Source: Phytophthora colocasiae (Eukaryota > Oomycota > Peronosporomycetes > Peronosporales > Peronosporaceae). Taken from it: a DNA stretch of 64,000 bases. A program made the translations under genes and the position numbers. The stretch lies in contig JAGKQI010000099.1 of the NCBI GenBank assembly GCA_018806915.1, positions 558,001 to 622,000 on the forward strand, given 5' to 3'. The notes below the pieces were generated by a model, which had not been told where the DNA came from, did no database searches, and saw nothing but the letters and a program-made list of their open reading frames with translations. Below, one piece after another: positions 29,492-38,290 of the stretch; position 1 is the first letter of the stretch, and each line of letters opens with the position of its first letter.

Positions 29492-31643
29492 GTTCTGCCG
29501 CATTCGTGAATGCTTGCCTCCTGAAGGCGGTACAGTACTGCTTGAAGGAGTGTGTAGCGTCTCGTTCTGTGCGGATAGTGGAGCTACCAGGACCAGTATG
29601 AGTGAGCGTATTTTCCAGAGGTTGCGGGCGGAATGTCCAAGTGTCGATTGTGTGGAATTAGATGAACCCATCTCGTGCATCACGGTTGGAGGTAATGTCG
29701 AGGTGACTCGAGCGGTAAATGTTCATGTGACGTTGCGAACTGCAGCGGGACCAGTGTCCATCAGTTCACCTGTACAGTGCTTGATTGTACCTGGAGAAAT
29801 GGAGGAATTTCTTTTGGGCAAAGAGATCTTGACCTCTCTTGGTATCGATGTGGATAGAGAACTGGAAATGCTAGCGTCGCAAGGCCAGTTAGATGAACCG
29901 GATGAATTTGATGAACCTGTAGTGAGCTCAGCAGCGGAACTGAGCGAAGAAGTGGAGAAACTAGTGCGGGAAATGGTAGAAAAGGCTGCCAAGAAAGGAT
30001 TTCCGAAGGAGTATCTGGATGAACTTTTAAGGATTTCTCTTCGTTTCGACCTGTGGAGGGAGAAGTTGGGTAATGACCCCCCTGCTAAAGTACCGCCTAT
30101 GAAGATTCGTTTGAAAAAAGATGCCAAGCCCTATAAGTGCAAGGCAAGGAAGTACCCGCCTGAGGTCAGGATGTTCATGGAGGATTTCAACGCCAAACTG
30201 GAAAAGCTAGGCTGGATTTACGAAAACCCCAGCAGCAGATGGGCCTGTCCTGCATTGCCTGTAAGAAAAGGAGGATCGAACGACTACCGACAAACGGCAG
30301 ATTACAAACCACTGAATGTCCAAGTCGAAGGTATTGCCGGTGTGATGCCAAACCCGCAAGTTGACCTGGAGATAGTGCGTGACTGTATGTTCTTTGGATT
30401 GTTCGATTTCATAAAGGGTTACTGGCAGATAGCAGTTGATGAAACTTGTCAAGAGTTGCTGTCGTACATGACTCACCGCAAAATCTACACACCAAGGCGA
30501 GTTCCCCAAGGGTGTTGCGATGAAGCATTATTCTTTCAAGCCACAGTTGAGAAGTGCCTACAAGAGTTGATGTACCAACATCTTTTGGTATGGATAGATG
30601 ATCTTCTTCTCTTCGCAAAAGACGTGGAGACTTACTTGGAAAAGATGGAGCGGCTGTTTGAGCTGCTCGACTACTTCGGTTTCAAATTGAGCGTGACGAA
30701 GTCAAGCCTGTACGAACCGCAAGTCAAATGGTGTGGTAAGATCATCACGGGCAACGGAGTCAGCCACGATCCAGAGCGAATCAAGGCGTTATCAGCACTT
30801 CCTTACCCTACCAATGCAGCTGAACTTCAACAGTTCCTCTGTGCAGCAAACTGGATGAGAGAGAGCGTGATCGATTTTGCTCGGACTGCTCAACCGCTGC
30901 AAGAGCGGCTTGATCTGGCTTTGGCAACTGCATCTCGAAGAACGAAACGTGTTGCAGCAGGAATAGGACTGGAGCTGAAGAAGATTGAACGGGCAGCATT
31001 TGACCAACTAAAAAGGAAATTGGAGAATTCTGCCAGCTTAGCGTTCCCACAACCGGACTCCGTCATGTGCCTGGTGACCGATGCTTCTGACGTCGGCTAT
31101 GGAATCATTGTCACACAAGTAAAACACTGGCAAGTGGGAAAACCTGTTGAGGAACAGCAGCACGAACTACTTGTCTGTGTGAGCGGCACGTTCACTGGAT
31201 CGAAACGCAATTGGAGTGTTATCGAAAAGGAGGCGTACCCCATAATTTGTGCCTGTGACCAGCTCAGCCACCTACTGCTTCGGCCACAAGGCTTCAGATT
31301 GTTTTGCGATCACCGCAATTTAATCTACGTCTTTGCGCCTGGGAAAGAAGTCAAGAAGCATGTTAGGGGGAAGTTACTACGCTGGGCAGTGAAACTTATG
31401 GAGTACCGATACCACATCGAGCACATTGAAGGAGAAAACAACGTCTGGGCGGACATGGTGTCTCGGTGGGCAGGGAACTACCAAGAGCAGGTGGCCCTGC
31501 GAGCAATGGTACTACGAAAGCGAGATCGTCAGGAGGAAGAGAGGACCCAACACCTTCGGAGCAAGCGACGGCGAGGGGAGGAAGAGAGGACCCCTAAGAC
31601 CCGATTAGTGCGAAGCAGGGCTCTCCAAATAAGTAGGGATTAG
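29373..31643 (+). CDS. Pol: aspartic protease, reverse transcriptase and RNase H
   Basis: 756-aa frame. The aspartic protease is marked by CADSGATRTSMS (near residue 67) and a downstream hydrophobic-Gly motif (FLLGKEILTSLGI). The reverse transcriptase spans about 230-460, with YRQTADYKPLN and a catalytic box reading VWIDDLLLFA, an IDD variant of the usual YxDD/LDD. RNase H begins at VTDASDVGYG (about 565) and contains KRNWSVIEKEAYPI and CDHRNLIYVF, as in Ty3/gypsy. The frame stops at the junction with hAT-derived sequence, so integrase is not in frame. The N-terminal part overlaps gag. Confidence 0.88.
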   Translation: MDLSTVRRQRKRTKKQFGQSVEQISKRVGKQKSNKENATKFCRIRECLPPEGGTVLLEGVCSVSFCADSGATRTSMSERIFQRLRAECPSVDCVELDEPISCITVGGNVEVTRAVNVHVTLRTAAGPVSISSPVQCLIVPGEMEEFLLGKEILTSLGIDVDRELEMLASQGQLDEPDEFDEPVVSSAAELSEEVEKLVREMVEKAAKKGFPKEYLDELLRISLRFDLWREKLGNDPPAKVPPMKIRLKKDAKPYKCKARKYPPEVRMFMEDFNAKLEKLGWIYENPSSRWACPALPVRKGGSNDYRQTADYKPLNVQVEGIAGVMPNPQVDLEIVRDCMFFGLFDFIKGYWQIAVDETCQELLSYMTHRKIYTPRRVPQGCCDEALFFQATVEKCLQELMYQHLLVWIDDLLLFAKDVETYLEKMERLFELLDYFGFKLSVTKSSLYEPQVKWCGKIITGNGVSHDPERIKALSALPYPTNAAELQQFLCAANWMRESVIDFARTAQPLQERLDLALATASRRTKRVAAGIGLELKKIERAAFDQLKRKLENSASLAFPQPDSVMCLVTDASDVGYGIIVTQVKHWQVGKPVEEQQHELLVCVSGTFTGSKRNWSVIEKEAYPIICACDQLSHLLLRPQGFRLFCDHRNLIYVFAPGKEVKKHVRGKLLRWAVKLMEYRYHIEHIEGENNVWADMVSRWAGNYQEQVALRAMVLRKRDRQEEERTQHLRSKRRRGEEERTPKTRLVRSRALQISRD

Positions 31644-32395
31644 GGATTGACGGGGCTGGAGGCGTCTCAATCCCTTATTGATGAACGTACCCTTAATTGA
31701 CAATATTATTGTCAACTTCAACTTATAAGATACTATAAAGATCCGGTAAGAGTCGAGGAGTAAAGCAGTCCTCGAAACCTCTCCCGGTGGGCGTTATACC
31801 GTGCCGGGGACCACAGCCACTCTCATGCTGGCATTTCCGATTTTGCGAACCAAGTCCAACACTCTTCTACTCAACTTGTTCACCCTCGTCATCCATGGCT
31901 ACCTTAGACCCTGGTCTCTCGAACAAGGAGATCTGTTCGTTGATGTATCGAGACCAAACAAGCGGAGGAAGAACCTGCAACGGATGCAACACCTTCATCT
32001 TTCAGGACTGAAGTCGCGGCTATCATAACCTCATCTCGCATCTTGGCTGCCAGCCACTTCGGTACAAGTAGAGCGTCTTTTCTCCAAGATTAAGTGCATG
32101 CTGGGGTATCTTCGGAAAAGCATCAGTCATGAGACGCTCGAGACCTTACTTTACCTGAAGATGAACTGAGACTTAGTGACGGACGAAGTGATTTCGAACG
32201 CCGTGAAACGCGCAGTTGAGGACGACAACGAAGAAGAAGCAGATCTCTAAAACCGTAGTTCTTAATCTGTAAGAAGTAGATAAAGACCCCCTTTTCAATA
32301 ATTGCGTAAGTGCCAAATATTGAGATGGCCGCTCCCTCCCTTATTGTCCCCCTACAATAATACCCCTTTTTCAATAACAATACATTTTTGGAGAC
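31644..32395 (+). mobile_element. hAT transposase-derived fragment nested in the gypsy pol gene
   Basis: About 750 bp separate RNase H from integrase. Positions 32044-32169 read in one frame as WLPATSVQVERLFSKIKCML and on to a stop at YLKMN, the conserved C-terminal dimerisation motif of hAT transposases. The rest is non-coding and includes a short inverted repeat near 31645-31680 (AGGGATTGA ... TCAATCCCT). The upstream transposase domains are missing. Similar bases near both edges (GACCCCTAAG.., GACCCCTGAG..) may mark the insertion point, but the boundaries are approximate. Confidence 0.65.
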
Positions 32396-32401
32396 CCCTG
32401 A

Positions 32402-33415
32402 GTGCGAAGTGACGGGGAGGCAGATAGGACCCCAGCAACACGACGCAAGCGCAAAAAACTCAGAACGAAGTGTGATGAACAGCAAGAGGCTGCTAGTACG
32501 GCAGCAATTCGGCCGTTCAATGACCCTAGCTTTTCGTGGCCAACTTTGCAGGATATTGTTCGAGCGCAAGAACAATTTAAAACCACATTACCCAGCAACT
32601 TCCTCACCACGCTCGGCGGGCGTGAGGGCTGGTACCACAAAGGCAAATTGTGGATTCCAACAAAAGATACAACTCTACTGCAACGACTAATGATCGTGGC
32701 GCACTGTGGTGCACAAGGACACCGTGGGCGAGCTGCCATGATGGAACAGCTGAGTAGACACTTCTATGTGGACCATTTACGAGGACACGTAGATAAATTT
32801 CTAGAGGCCTGCCTACTCTGTCATCACGTGAAAGGCGGAAAGGTGGTACAGCGACCATGGAGTGAAACGTTCCGCTGCTACGAGCGCAATGGTGCATTAC
32901 ACTGGGACTTCCTTACAGTGGGTGATTCATTCGGAGAAGACAAATATCTGCTCATACTGAAAGACGAAGCTATACACTACTGCGAACTTGTGCCCTGTGC
33001 TACACCTACTAGTGGAGTGGCTGTAGCATCCATTTTAGACTGGCACAGTCGGTTTGGCATCCCTCCAATCTGGATCAGCGACCAAGGCAGCCACTTCAAG
33101 AACGAGGTGGCGGCCGAGATTTGCAAGAGGCTGAAGTCAGAACAGCATTTCACGGTAGCTTATAGTCCGTGGATCAATGGCAGTATCGAGCGACTAAATC
33201 GTGACGTGATCCAAGTATTACGTGCAATGTGTCTGGAGTATGGAAAGGACATCCGAGAGTGGACAATGTTCGTCCCTTTGCTTAGGGCCAGTATTAACCA
33301 CACTCCCCTGCCATCTCTCGCCAACAAAGCACCGGTGGAATTGTTTTGTGCGTTGCCACTACCGAGTCCCCTCGACTTTTGTGTCGACATGGAGCAGAGA
33401 AAGATACTGAAATGA
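32402..33415 (+). CDS. Pol: integrase segment
   Basis: 337-codon frame. It has an HHCC zinc domain (HRGRAAMMEQLSRHFY .. CLLCHHVKGG) followed by the DDE catalytic core: Asp in ALHWDFLTV, Asp in ISDQGSHF and Glu in GSIERLNRDV. These residues insert the cDNA into the genome. The frame is separated from RT/RNase H by the hAT-derived piece and ends prematurely at 33415, where the reading continues in another frame. Confidence 0.85.
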   Translation: MRSDGEADRTPATRRKRKKLRTKCDEQQEAASTAAIRPFNDPSFSWPTLQDIVRAQEQFKTTLPSNFLTTLGGREGWYHKGKLWIPTKDTTLLQRLMIVAHCGAQGHRGRAAMMEQLSRHFYVDHLRGHVDKFLEACLLCHHVKGGKVVQRPWSETFRCYERNGALHWDFLTVGDSFGEDKYLLILKDEAIHYCELVPCATPTSGVAVASILDWHSRFGIPPIWISDQGSHFKNEVAAEICKRLKSEQHFTVAYSPWINGSIERLNRDVIQVLRAMCLEYGKDIREWTMFVPLLRASINHTPLPSLANKAPVELFCALPLPSPLDFCVDMEQRKILK

Positions 33416-33977
33416 CTAAGCAGCCAGAGCTGATAGAAGAAAAGCTTCGCTATCTGCAAGCGAGCGTCTACCAGATGCACAAAGAAGTGGCTGAAGCCCG
33501 CGACCAGCAAACGGAACGTAACAAAAACGGAAGAAGGGTGCAAAGAAAGTCAATTTCAGCGTAGGTGATTTCGTGCTGCGGTCACGAGTTGACCAGAAAC
33601 ACCAAGACAAGCTTCTGGTCACTTGGATCGGGCCCTATCAGATTGTCAGAGCGGACGTGCACTCATTCGTGGTCCGACACCTCATCACGGGTGCAGAGAC
33701 GGACGTACATGCGTCTAGGCTAAAGTATTACGCTGACAAGAGCTACCAAGTGACGGAAGAAGTTCTGGAGCACGTGGCCTCTCAGGGTATCGTGCTGGCG
33801 GTAGACGAGTTGAAGGAACACAGGTGGTGCACGGCTAAGAAGGGCTACGAGATCCTGGTGTCCTGGAAAGGACTAGAGCCAATTGAGGACTCGTGGGAAC
33901 CTCTGCAGTCCCTAGGAAGGATATCCCTGTACTGGTGCGTGCGTATGCAGAGCGTGTCCGAGACACGGGACTCTTGA
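33416..33977 (+). pseudogene. Integrase C-terminus with chromodomain, frameshifted
   Basis: The integrase tail continues through two frame changes: one frame carries KQPELIEEKLRYLQASVYQM, the next resumes near 33542 at FSVGDFVLRSR. The final 40-50 residues (GYEILVSWKGLEPIEDSWEP, ending near 33920) are a chromodomain, which in chromoviruses directs integration to heterochromatin through histone marks. Two frameshifts mean no full integrase can be made from this copy. Confidence 0.8.
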
Positions 33978-34149
33978 AACATATAGCACGAGGAACAAGA
34001 TTTGCAACCCCTTCAAGTTGAAGTAGCAGAATGAAGGTCAAGAATGATGGTAAAGGTAAGTGTTACATTCGTGCAACATTCGGACAACATTCGTGCTACA
34101 TCACGAGGAGAGAGTCAAACATTGGAGTGTCCAAGGCTTGACGGGGCGG

Positions 34150-34373
34150 TGTAGTGGCTGGTTGAATCTAAGCCTTGCCCACTGCACTGGGCGGCACAGA
34201 TGGTGAGGCCGAGTTGCCGCACAGACTGTGAAGCCGAGCTGGCATAGACGTCAGAGGACGAGTAGATCGAAGCTGTAGCAAGCATAACATTGAGTTTAGT
34301 CAGATTACAATCTACCTTAGAGCGAGCAAGCAATAGACCAAGGTTAACAGGAAGCGCCAGCTTCCCTCGCGTG
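34150..34373 (+). repeat. 3' long terminal repeat
   Basis: 224 bp that read identical to 28160-28383. It is preceded by a purine-rich tract and followed by unrelated host sequence. Confidence 0.93.
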
Positions 34374-34840
34374 GGCGAGCCAGCCCGATTGGCTGCTGTC
34401 ACGTGTCATGAACACTGAGGTGATCCCTGCACGACTATGCCAGGAACCTCTTCGTTTACATCGCAATGCAGCTTCGAACAACTACTATTTAGCGCTTACT
34501 ACTCAGTGTCCTGCCCCTCAGCTCGAGCTCGGAAGCCCACATTCTGCACTACTACATGTAGTATGTACAACATTGTGAACCGGTCGCTGCGTGCGTTTGA
34601 ATGTACCGCGCAGGACTGTTTGCCGGAGGAGATTTTAGCGATCGCCGACTTACCGACTCACCGAGACGTTGTCGCCCCCTTCTCTTACCGTGGGCATTTG
34701 ATTGGCGCAATGCACGCACCATCGACGTACTTACCTCTACGTCTCCTCTCCGTAGGCTCCTGTTGTCCAGTCCAAATGACTGATAATATCTCTATGCGTC
34801 GTGGTGAAATCTGCAGTCATTTCTCAACTCGCCATCAGCG
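34374..34840. other. Spacer between the 3' LTR and the BT1 transporter
   Basis: 467 bp holding the promoter and leader of the BT1-family gene. A 135-codon frame here has no recognisable motif and ends just over the transporter start. No repeat seen. Confidence 0.4.
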
Positions 34841-36475
34841 ATGAACCTGCAGCGTTTCTCCAACTCCAGCCTTCCAGACTACCATGAAGTCAAGACCCCC
34901 GACATCGTAGAACTCGAAGATGGAGCTATTCGTCCAGGAGGTCCACCGAACTTGTACAGCTGGAGCAACATCGGTCTCATGGCTCAATACGCCGCTGTTG
35001 GTGTGATCTACGGCACCATGTACAGTATGGTCTACCCGTTCCTGACCAACTACCTTCGAATGTCTGGTAACGAAGCCACGTCCGCTTACGTCTTGATCAC
35101 TCTACCATACACACTCAAGGTCTTCATCGGCATCGTGACGGACTGCTACCCGATCTTTGGCTTCCGACGTCGACCCTACATGCTCATCGGGTGGGGCGTG
35201 TGCTTGATTTCGCTCATCGTAATGACCGCCATGCCAATTGGAGACCCGTACTACCCAGACCCCAGTTGGGCGTTGCTCACTACCCTCACAGAAGAGCAGA
35301 CCGCACAACTCAATACTGGAGCTCAGCACTCTGGCGTCAAGTACATCTTCCTCATGGTGATCGCCAATTTGGGCAGCGTCGTGGCTTTCACAGCTTCGGA
35401 TGGGATTCTGGTGGAACTGGCTCAGCGTGAACCGTTGAAAATTCGTGGTACCTTGCAGGCCATCGTCTACGCGGTACAGTACTCGTTCCAGATCATTTCG
35501 TCCGCGATGATCGGCTTTGGACTTAACAGTGCCGACTACGGTGGAACTTTTTCCGGTTCCATGGGTGTCAACGCTGTCTTTGGCGTTTGTGCAGCGTTTT
35601 CTCTGATCGTAATGCCGTTTTCGTGGTTCTGCATCACGGAGGAGAAGACCCACCACCGTTCGGCAAGAAAGTATCTCTACGCGTTGTACGAGCTCATCCA
35701 GCAGCGAGTGGTGTACCAGATCGTCATTTTCCGATTCTGTCGAAATGTCTTCTCGTACGTGTCTGTAACGGCGTCAAGTCTGGTGCAAAGCTACTGGTTG
35801 ACTGTCACTCCCGTGAACAGCAGTGTGGCTACTATCATCGGCTTAATTGTGTCGGCTGGCTCACTGTATTTGACCAAACAGTTCGGTCTTAACTGGAACT
35901 GGAGATACATGATCGCGATCTCTCAAATTTCAGTGATTATCATCGATTCGTTCCCCACCTTATTCACAATTTGGGACGTCTATCGCAGTCAGTGGTTCTG
36001 GCTCGGTGTTCCACTCGTTGAGAACTTCCCCAATGCTATTGGAACAATTGTCGCGACTTTTGCAGTGCTGGAGATCATCGAGGAGGGCAACGAAGCCACG
36101 GTGTATGGTCTAATCACGGCAGTGTCAACACTGGCATCTCCGTTCGCTAGCGTCATTACCAAGAGTATTGATGGCCACTTCGATGTCGAAACGGAATATA
36201 TTCGACTGGACAACTCGTACGTCCGCTGGCAGGTGACGTATACGTATCTCATCGCCTACGCCTTCAAGTTTTGCTCGCTTGCGTTCCTAGTTCTTCTGCC
36301 CAAGCAGAAGCTCGAGACGCAGGAGCTGAAACGCACGGGAGGCAAGAACAAGTGGATTGGTATCGCTACAATCTTTGTCGTCGCGTTCTCCCTGGTTTGG
36401 TCAGTTATGACCAACCTCATGACGATGTTCGACAGTACGTCTTGTCTCCGCATTGCTGGCGGAACCGGGTGCTAA
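34841..36475 (+). CDS. Folate-biopterin transporter family (BT1) membrane protein
   Basis: Intronless, 544 aa, about 12 predicted membrane segments with a polar N-terminus of about 40 residues. Landmarks of the BT1/FBT branch of the major facilitator superfamily are YGTMYSMVYPFLTNYLRMSG, the LPYTLKVFIGIVTDCYPIFG segment and FRRRPYMLIGWGVC, near the position of the MFS loop 2-3 signature. The family moves folates, pterins or S-adenosylmethionine in trypanosomatids and plants and is expanded in oomycetes. Substrate here is unknown. It sits only 470 bp downstream of the retrotransposon; the reading frame is intact. Confidence 0.92.
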   Translation: MNLQRFSNSSLPDYHEVKTPDIVELEDGAIRPGGPPNLYSWSNIGLMAQYAAVGVIYGTMYSMVYPFLTNYLRMSGNEATSAYVLITLPYTLKVFIGIVTDCYPIFGFRRRPYMLIGWGVCLISLIVMTAMPIGDPYYPDPSWALLTTLTEEQTAQLNTGAQHSGVKYIFLMVIANLGSVVAFTASDGILVELAQREPLKIRGTLQAIVYAVQYSFQIISSAMIGFGLNSADYGGTFSGSMGVNAVFGVCAAFSLIVMPFSWFCITEEKTHHRSARKYLYALYELIQQRVVYQIVIFRFCRNVFSYVSVTASSLVQSYWLTVTPVNSSVATIIGLIVSAGSLYLTKQFGLNWNWRYMIAISQISVIIIDSFPTLFTIWDVYRSQWFWLGVPLVENFPNAIGTIVATFAVLEIIEEGNEATVYGLITAVSTLASPFASVITKSIDGHFDVETEYIRLDNSYVRWQVTYTYLIAYAFKFCSLAFLVLLPKQKLETQELKRTGGKNKWIGIATIFVVAFSLVWSVMTNLMTMFDSTSCLRIAGGTGC

Positions 36476-36647
36476 TTAGGAGTAGAGATTGTGTAGTATA
36501 AAATCGTACTGCTAGTTTTGCATTTACACTTTGTTGCTTGACAGCGGAAGCATTGCCAGCAACGACAATGAACGCTTTTTCTCCTGATTACTTGAACAAA
36601 AATCAATAGTGTATGCTATTCAGATACAGTAATGCATGGAAGCTGTA

Positions 36648-37050
36648 GTTGTCTGCCACTGCGGGTATCTCTCTCTATAGCTGACGCGGAACTTCAGGAA
36701 AAAAATCCATTTGCGGGTTTTCCCATTTGCGGGTTTTCCCATTCATGTTATACCGATTTTAGGGAAGGTCCAGTCGGAACATCCTTACAACGGCGTCAGG
36801 GTCAATCTTGTTCTTCTTCAGCGTGTTTGCTTGCAACTCCTTGTGAGTAGATATACTTCAACTGTGACTTCACGAGAGCCTTGCGTAGGTCGCCCTTCAT
36901 TTTCGCGCTGACTTTCTTGACAAAGCCGATGCCAGTCTTTCTCTGAGTTTCAGTGGGCTTCAATACATGTACATGTATTTGGTGCCAGTTTTGTGTTTGC
37001 TCGTTGGCTTTTGCCATCATCATAATACAAGAGATACAGGAAATCGACAT
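36648..37050 (-). pseudogene. Decayed paralogue of the neighbouring RXLR effector
   Basis: Read on the minus strand, three blocks match the intact effector at 37762-38229: KVSAKMKGDLRKALVKSQLKY (counterpart of TKMKGDPLKKLVKSQFKY), IDPDAVVRMFRLD (counterpart of INPDNLVTMFRLN) and KFRVSYRERYPQW (counterpart of KYRVSYLEKNPQW). They lie in different frames, so at least two frame breaks are present. A 16-bp direct duplication (TTTGCGGGTTTTCCCA twice near 36711-36742) disrupts the C-terminal part. No signal peptide or RXLR motif can be found upstream. Confidence 0.75.
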
Positions 37051-37761
37051 GAGCTTAGATACGTTGCCTGTTCAATGCAAAATGTTCTATGAGGAGTGTT
37101 CATAGCATATTTGGGATATCCCTAGTTGGATATCCAAATTGTACAGTACAACGTGTACAGTAGTATTATTGAATTATTGACTACATCTTCTTTCAAGTAC
37201 GTAGTAGCTACAATTCGCCAAGGTTGAGTTTGATAAACCACGAAATCAGCGTACATAGGATGAAGGTTCTTTAACTACTTCGTGCACAAGCCCTTGGAAG
37301 CACACAGAGTATAGATATTAAAAGTTGCGGGCAAACAATAGTGACTGAAAGCACATGTGCAGCACTGCTTATAGTAGCGACGAGTATCTCTCTTGTAGTA
37401 GCGCTAAAGGCTAGATCCGTCAGGATCCATTGTTGATACCCTTTCGACATGTTTCGAGTACCGGTAGTACATGCTGTGCATGTTGATTTAGGTTCCTTCC
37501 TTCATAGCAAGGAAGCGATTTCACGCGACTTTAGCTTGAAGTGTTCATATTTGATGGCATTCCATGTAGTTTTGCGCAGTAGTTTGTGTGAGAAATACAT
37601 ACATATATCGGATAGCGTGACACAACAACGAGAATGATTCTCGTTACACCTGCGTCTCTCTTTTTTTTTCTTGATTATCAATCTTCCGTAACACAAAAGC
37701 CTACAATGGAACGTAAACTTACTCAAATACTGTGTGTAAGTTGCTAAACACTCGTTCACGT
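37051..37761. other. Spacer between the effector gene and its decayed copy
   Basis: 711 bp, AT-rich. I see no gene or RNA; short open frames have no recognisable features. Confidence 0.4.
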
Positions 37762-38229
37762 CTATAGGTTTTTGAATGCGCTCTGCCACTGTGGGTTTTT
37801 CTCTAGGTAGCTGACGCGGTACTTCAGGAAAAAATTCCACGCGGGGGTCTTCACTCCTTTGGTGTTGGCCCGGTTTGCGGAAATGTTTAATCGGAACATC
37901 GTGACCAGGTTATCAGGGTTGATATTCTTGGCCATCAGCTTTGCTGCTGTTCCCTCATTGTAGGCATACTTAAACTGCGACTTCACAAGCTTCTTGAGTG
38001 GGTCGCCCTTCATTTTCGTGTTGAGTTGCTTGATCCAGTTAAAGTTCAAATTCAGTCTCTCTTCATCCTCTGGGTTCGTGGCACTGGCTTTTACTTCCCC
38101 ACGGAGCTCGCGACCGGCATCAGACTGCACCAAATTCTGGGAGGCTCGTAGCTTGGTGGGAGACCCTGAAACAGAGTTCATTGCAGCGAGAAGCGTGGTT
38201 ACAACGAGGAGGACGAAGCAAACACGCAT
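37762..38229 (-). CDS. RXLR-dEER secreted effector, WY-type
   Basis: 155 aa from the ATG ending at 38229, chosen because a signal peptide starts there (MRVCFVLLVVTTLLAAMNSV, cleavage likely near residue 22). The host-targeting leader follows: RELR at 40-43 (a true RXLR) and DEER at 55-58. The C-terminal effector domain (about 60-155) is helical, with WIKQLNTKMKGDPLKKL, KSQFKYAYNEG and a terminal WNFFLKYRVSYLEKNPQW, resembling WY-fold units. Such proteins are secreted by Phytophthora and act inside plant cells; the host target is unknown. An INR-FPR-like promoter lies just upstream and a decayed paralogue lies downstream on the same strand, suggesting a local duplication. Confidence 0.9.
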   Translation of the reverse strand: MRVCFVLLVVTTLLAAMNSVSGSPTKLRASQNLVQSDAGRELRGEVKASATNPEDEERLNLNFNWIKQLNTKMKGDPLKKLVKSQFKYAYNEGTAAKLMAKNINPDNLVTMFRLNISANRANTKGVKTPAWNFFLKYRVSYLEKNPQWQSAFKNL

Positions 38230-38274
38230 TGCTGGATAATGGTCGTTGCTGCTTCCTGTTCTTCCGACGGTTGT

Positions 38275-38290
38275 GCAAATTGCAAAGTGA
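38275..38290 (-). promoter_or_regulatory. Oomycete INR-FPR core promoter of the RXLR gene
   Basis: On the minus strand the sequence is TCACTTTGCAATTTGC. It joins an initiator (TCACTTT, consensus about YCAYTYY) to a flanking promoter region (CAATTTGC), the arrangement known for many oomycete genes. It lies 46-61 nt before the start codon, implying a leader of about 60 nt. Confidence 0.7.

Larger units (their letters stand above)
28160..34373 (+). mobile_element. Ty3/gypsy chromovirus LTR retrotransposon, defective
   Basis: Two direct 224-bp LTRs flank a gag-protease-RT-RNase H-integrase-chromodomain order, which is that of Ty3/gypsy chromoviruses. A purine-rich tract (ACGGGGCGG) precedes the 3' LTR. 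The copy is defective: pol is split by a hAT-derived insert (about 31644-32395) and has two further frame changes between 33400 and 33560. I found no convincing target-site duplication around the LTRs. The LTRs start with TG but do not end with a clear CA. It lies between the RBR-like gene and the BT1 transporter. Confidence 0.93.

Noticed and set aside
30207..30509. Antisense frames within the gypsy pol gene
   Set aside because: Overlap the reverse transcriptase; composition is not protein-like.
34115..34402. 95-codon minus-strand frame in the 3' LTR (also present in the 5' LTR)
   Set aside because: Arises from LTR sequence; repeated in both LTRs and has no domain.
34437..34844. 135-codon plus-strand frame before the BT1 transporter
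   Set aside because: No conserved motif, and it overlaps the transporter start in another frame; more likely leader/promoter sequence.
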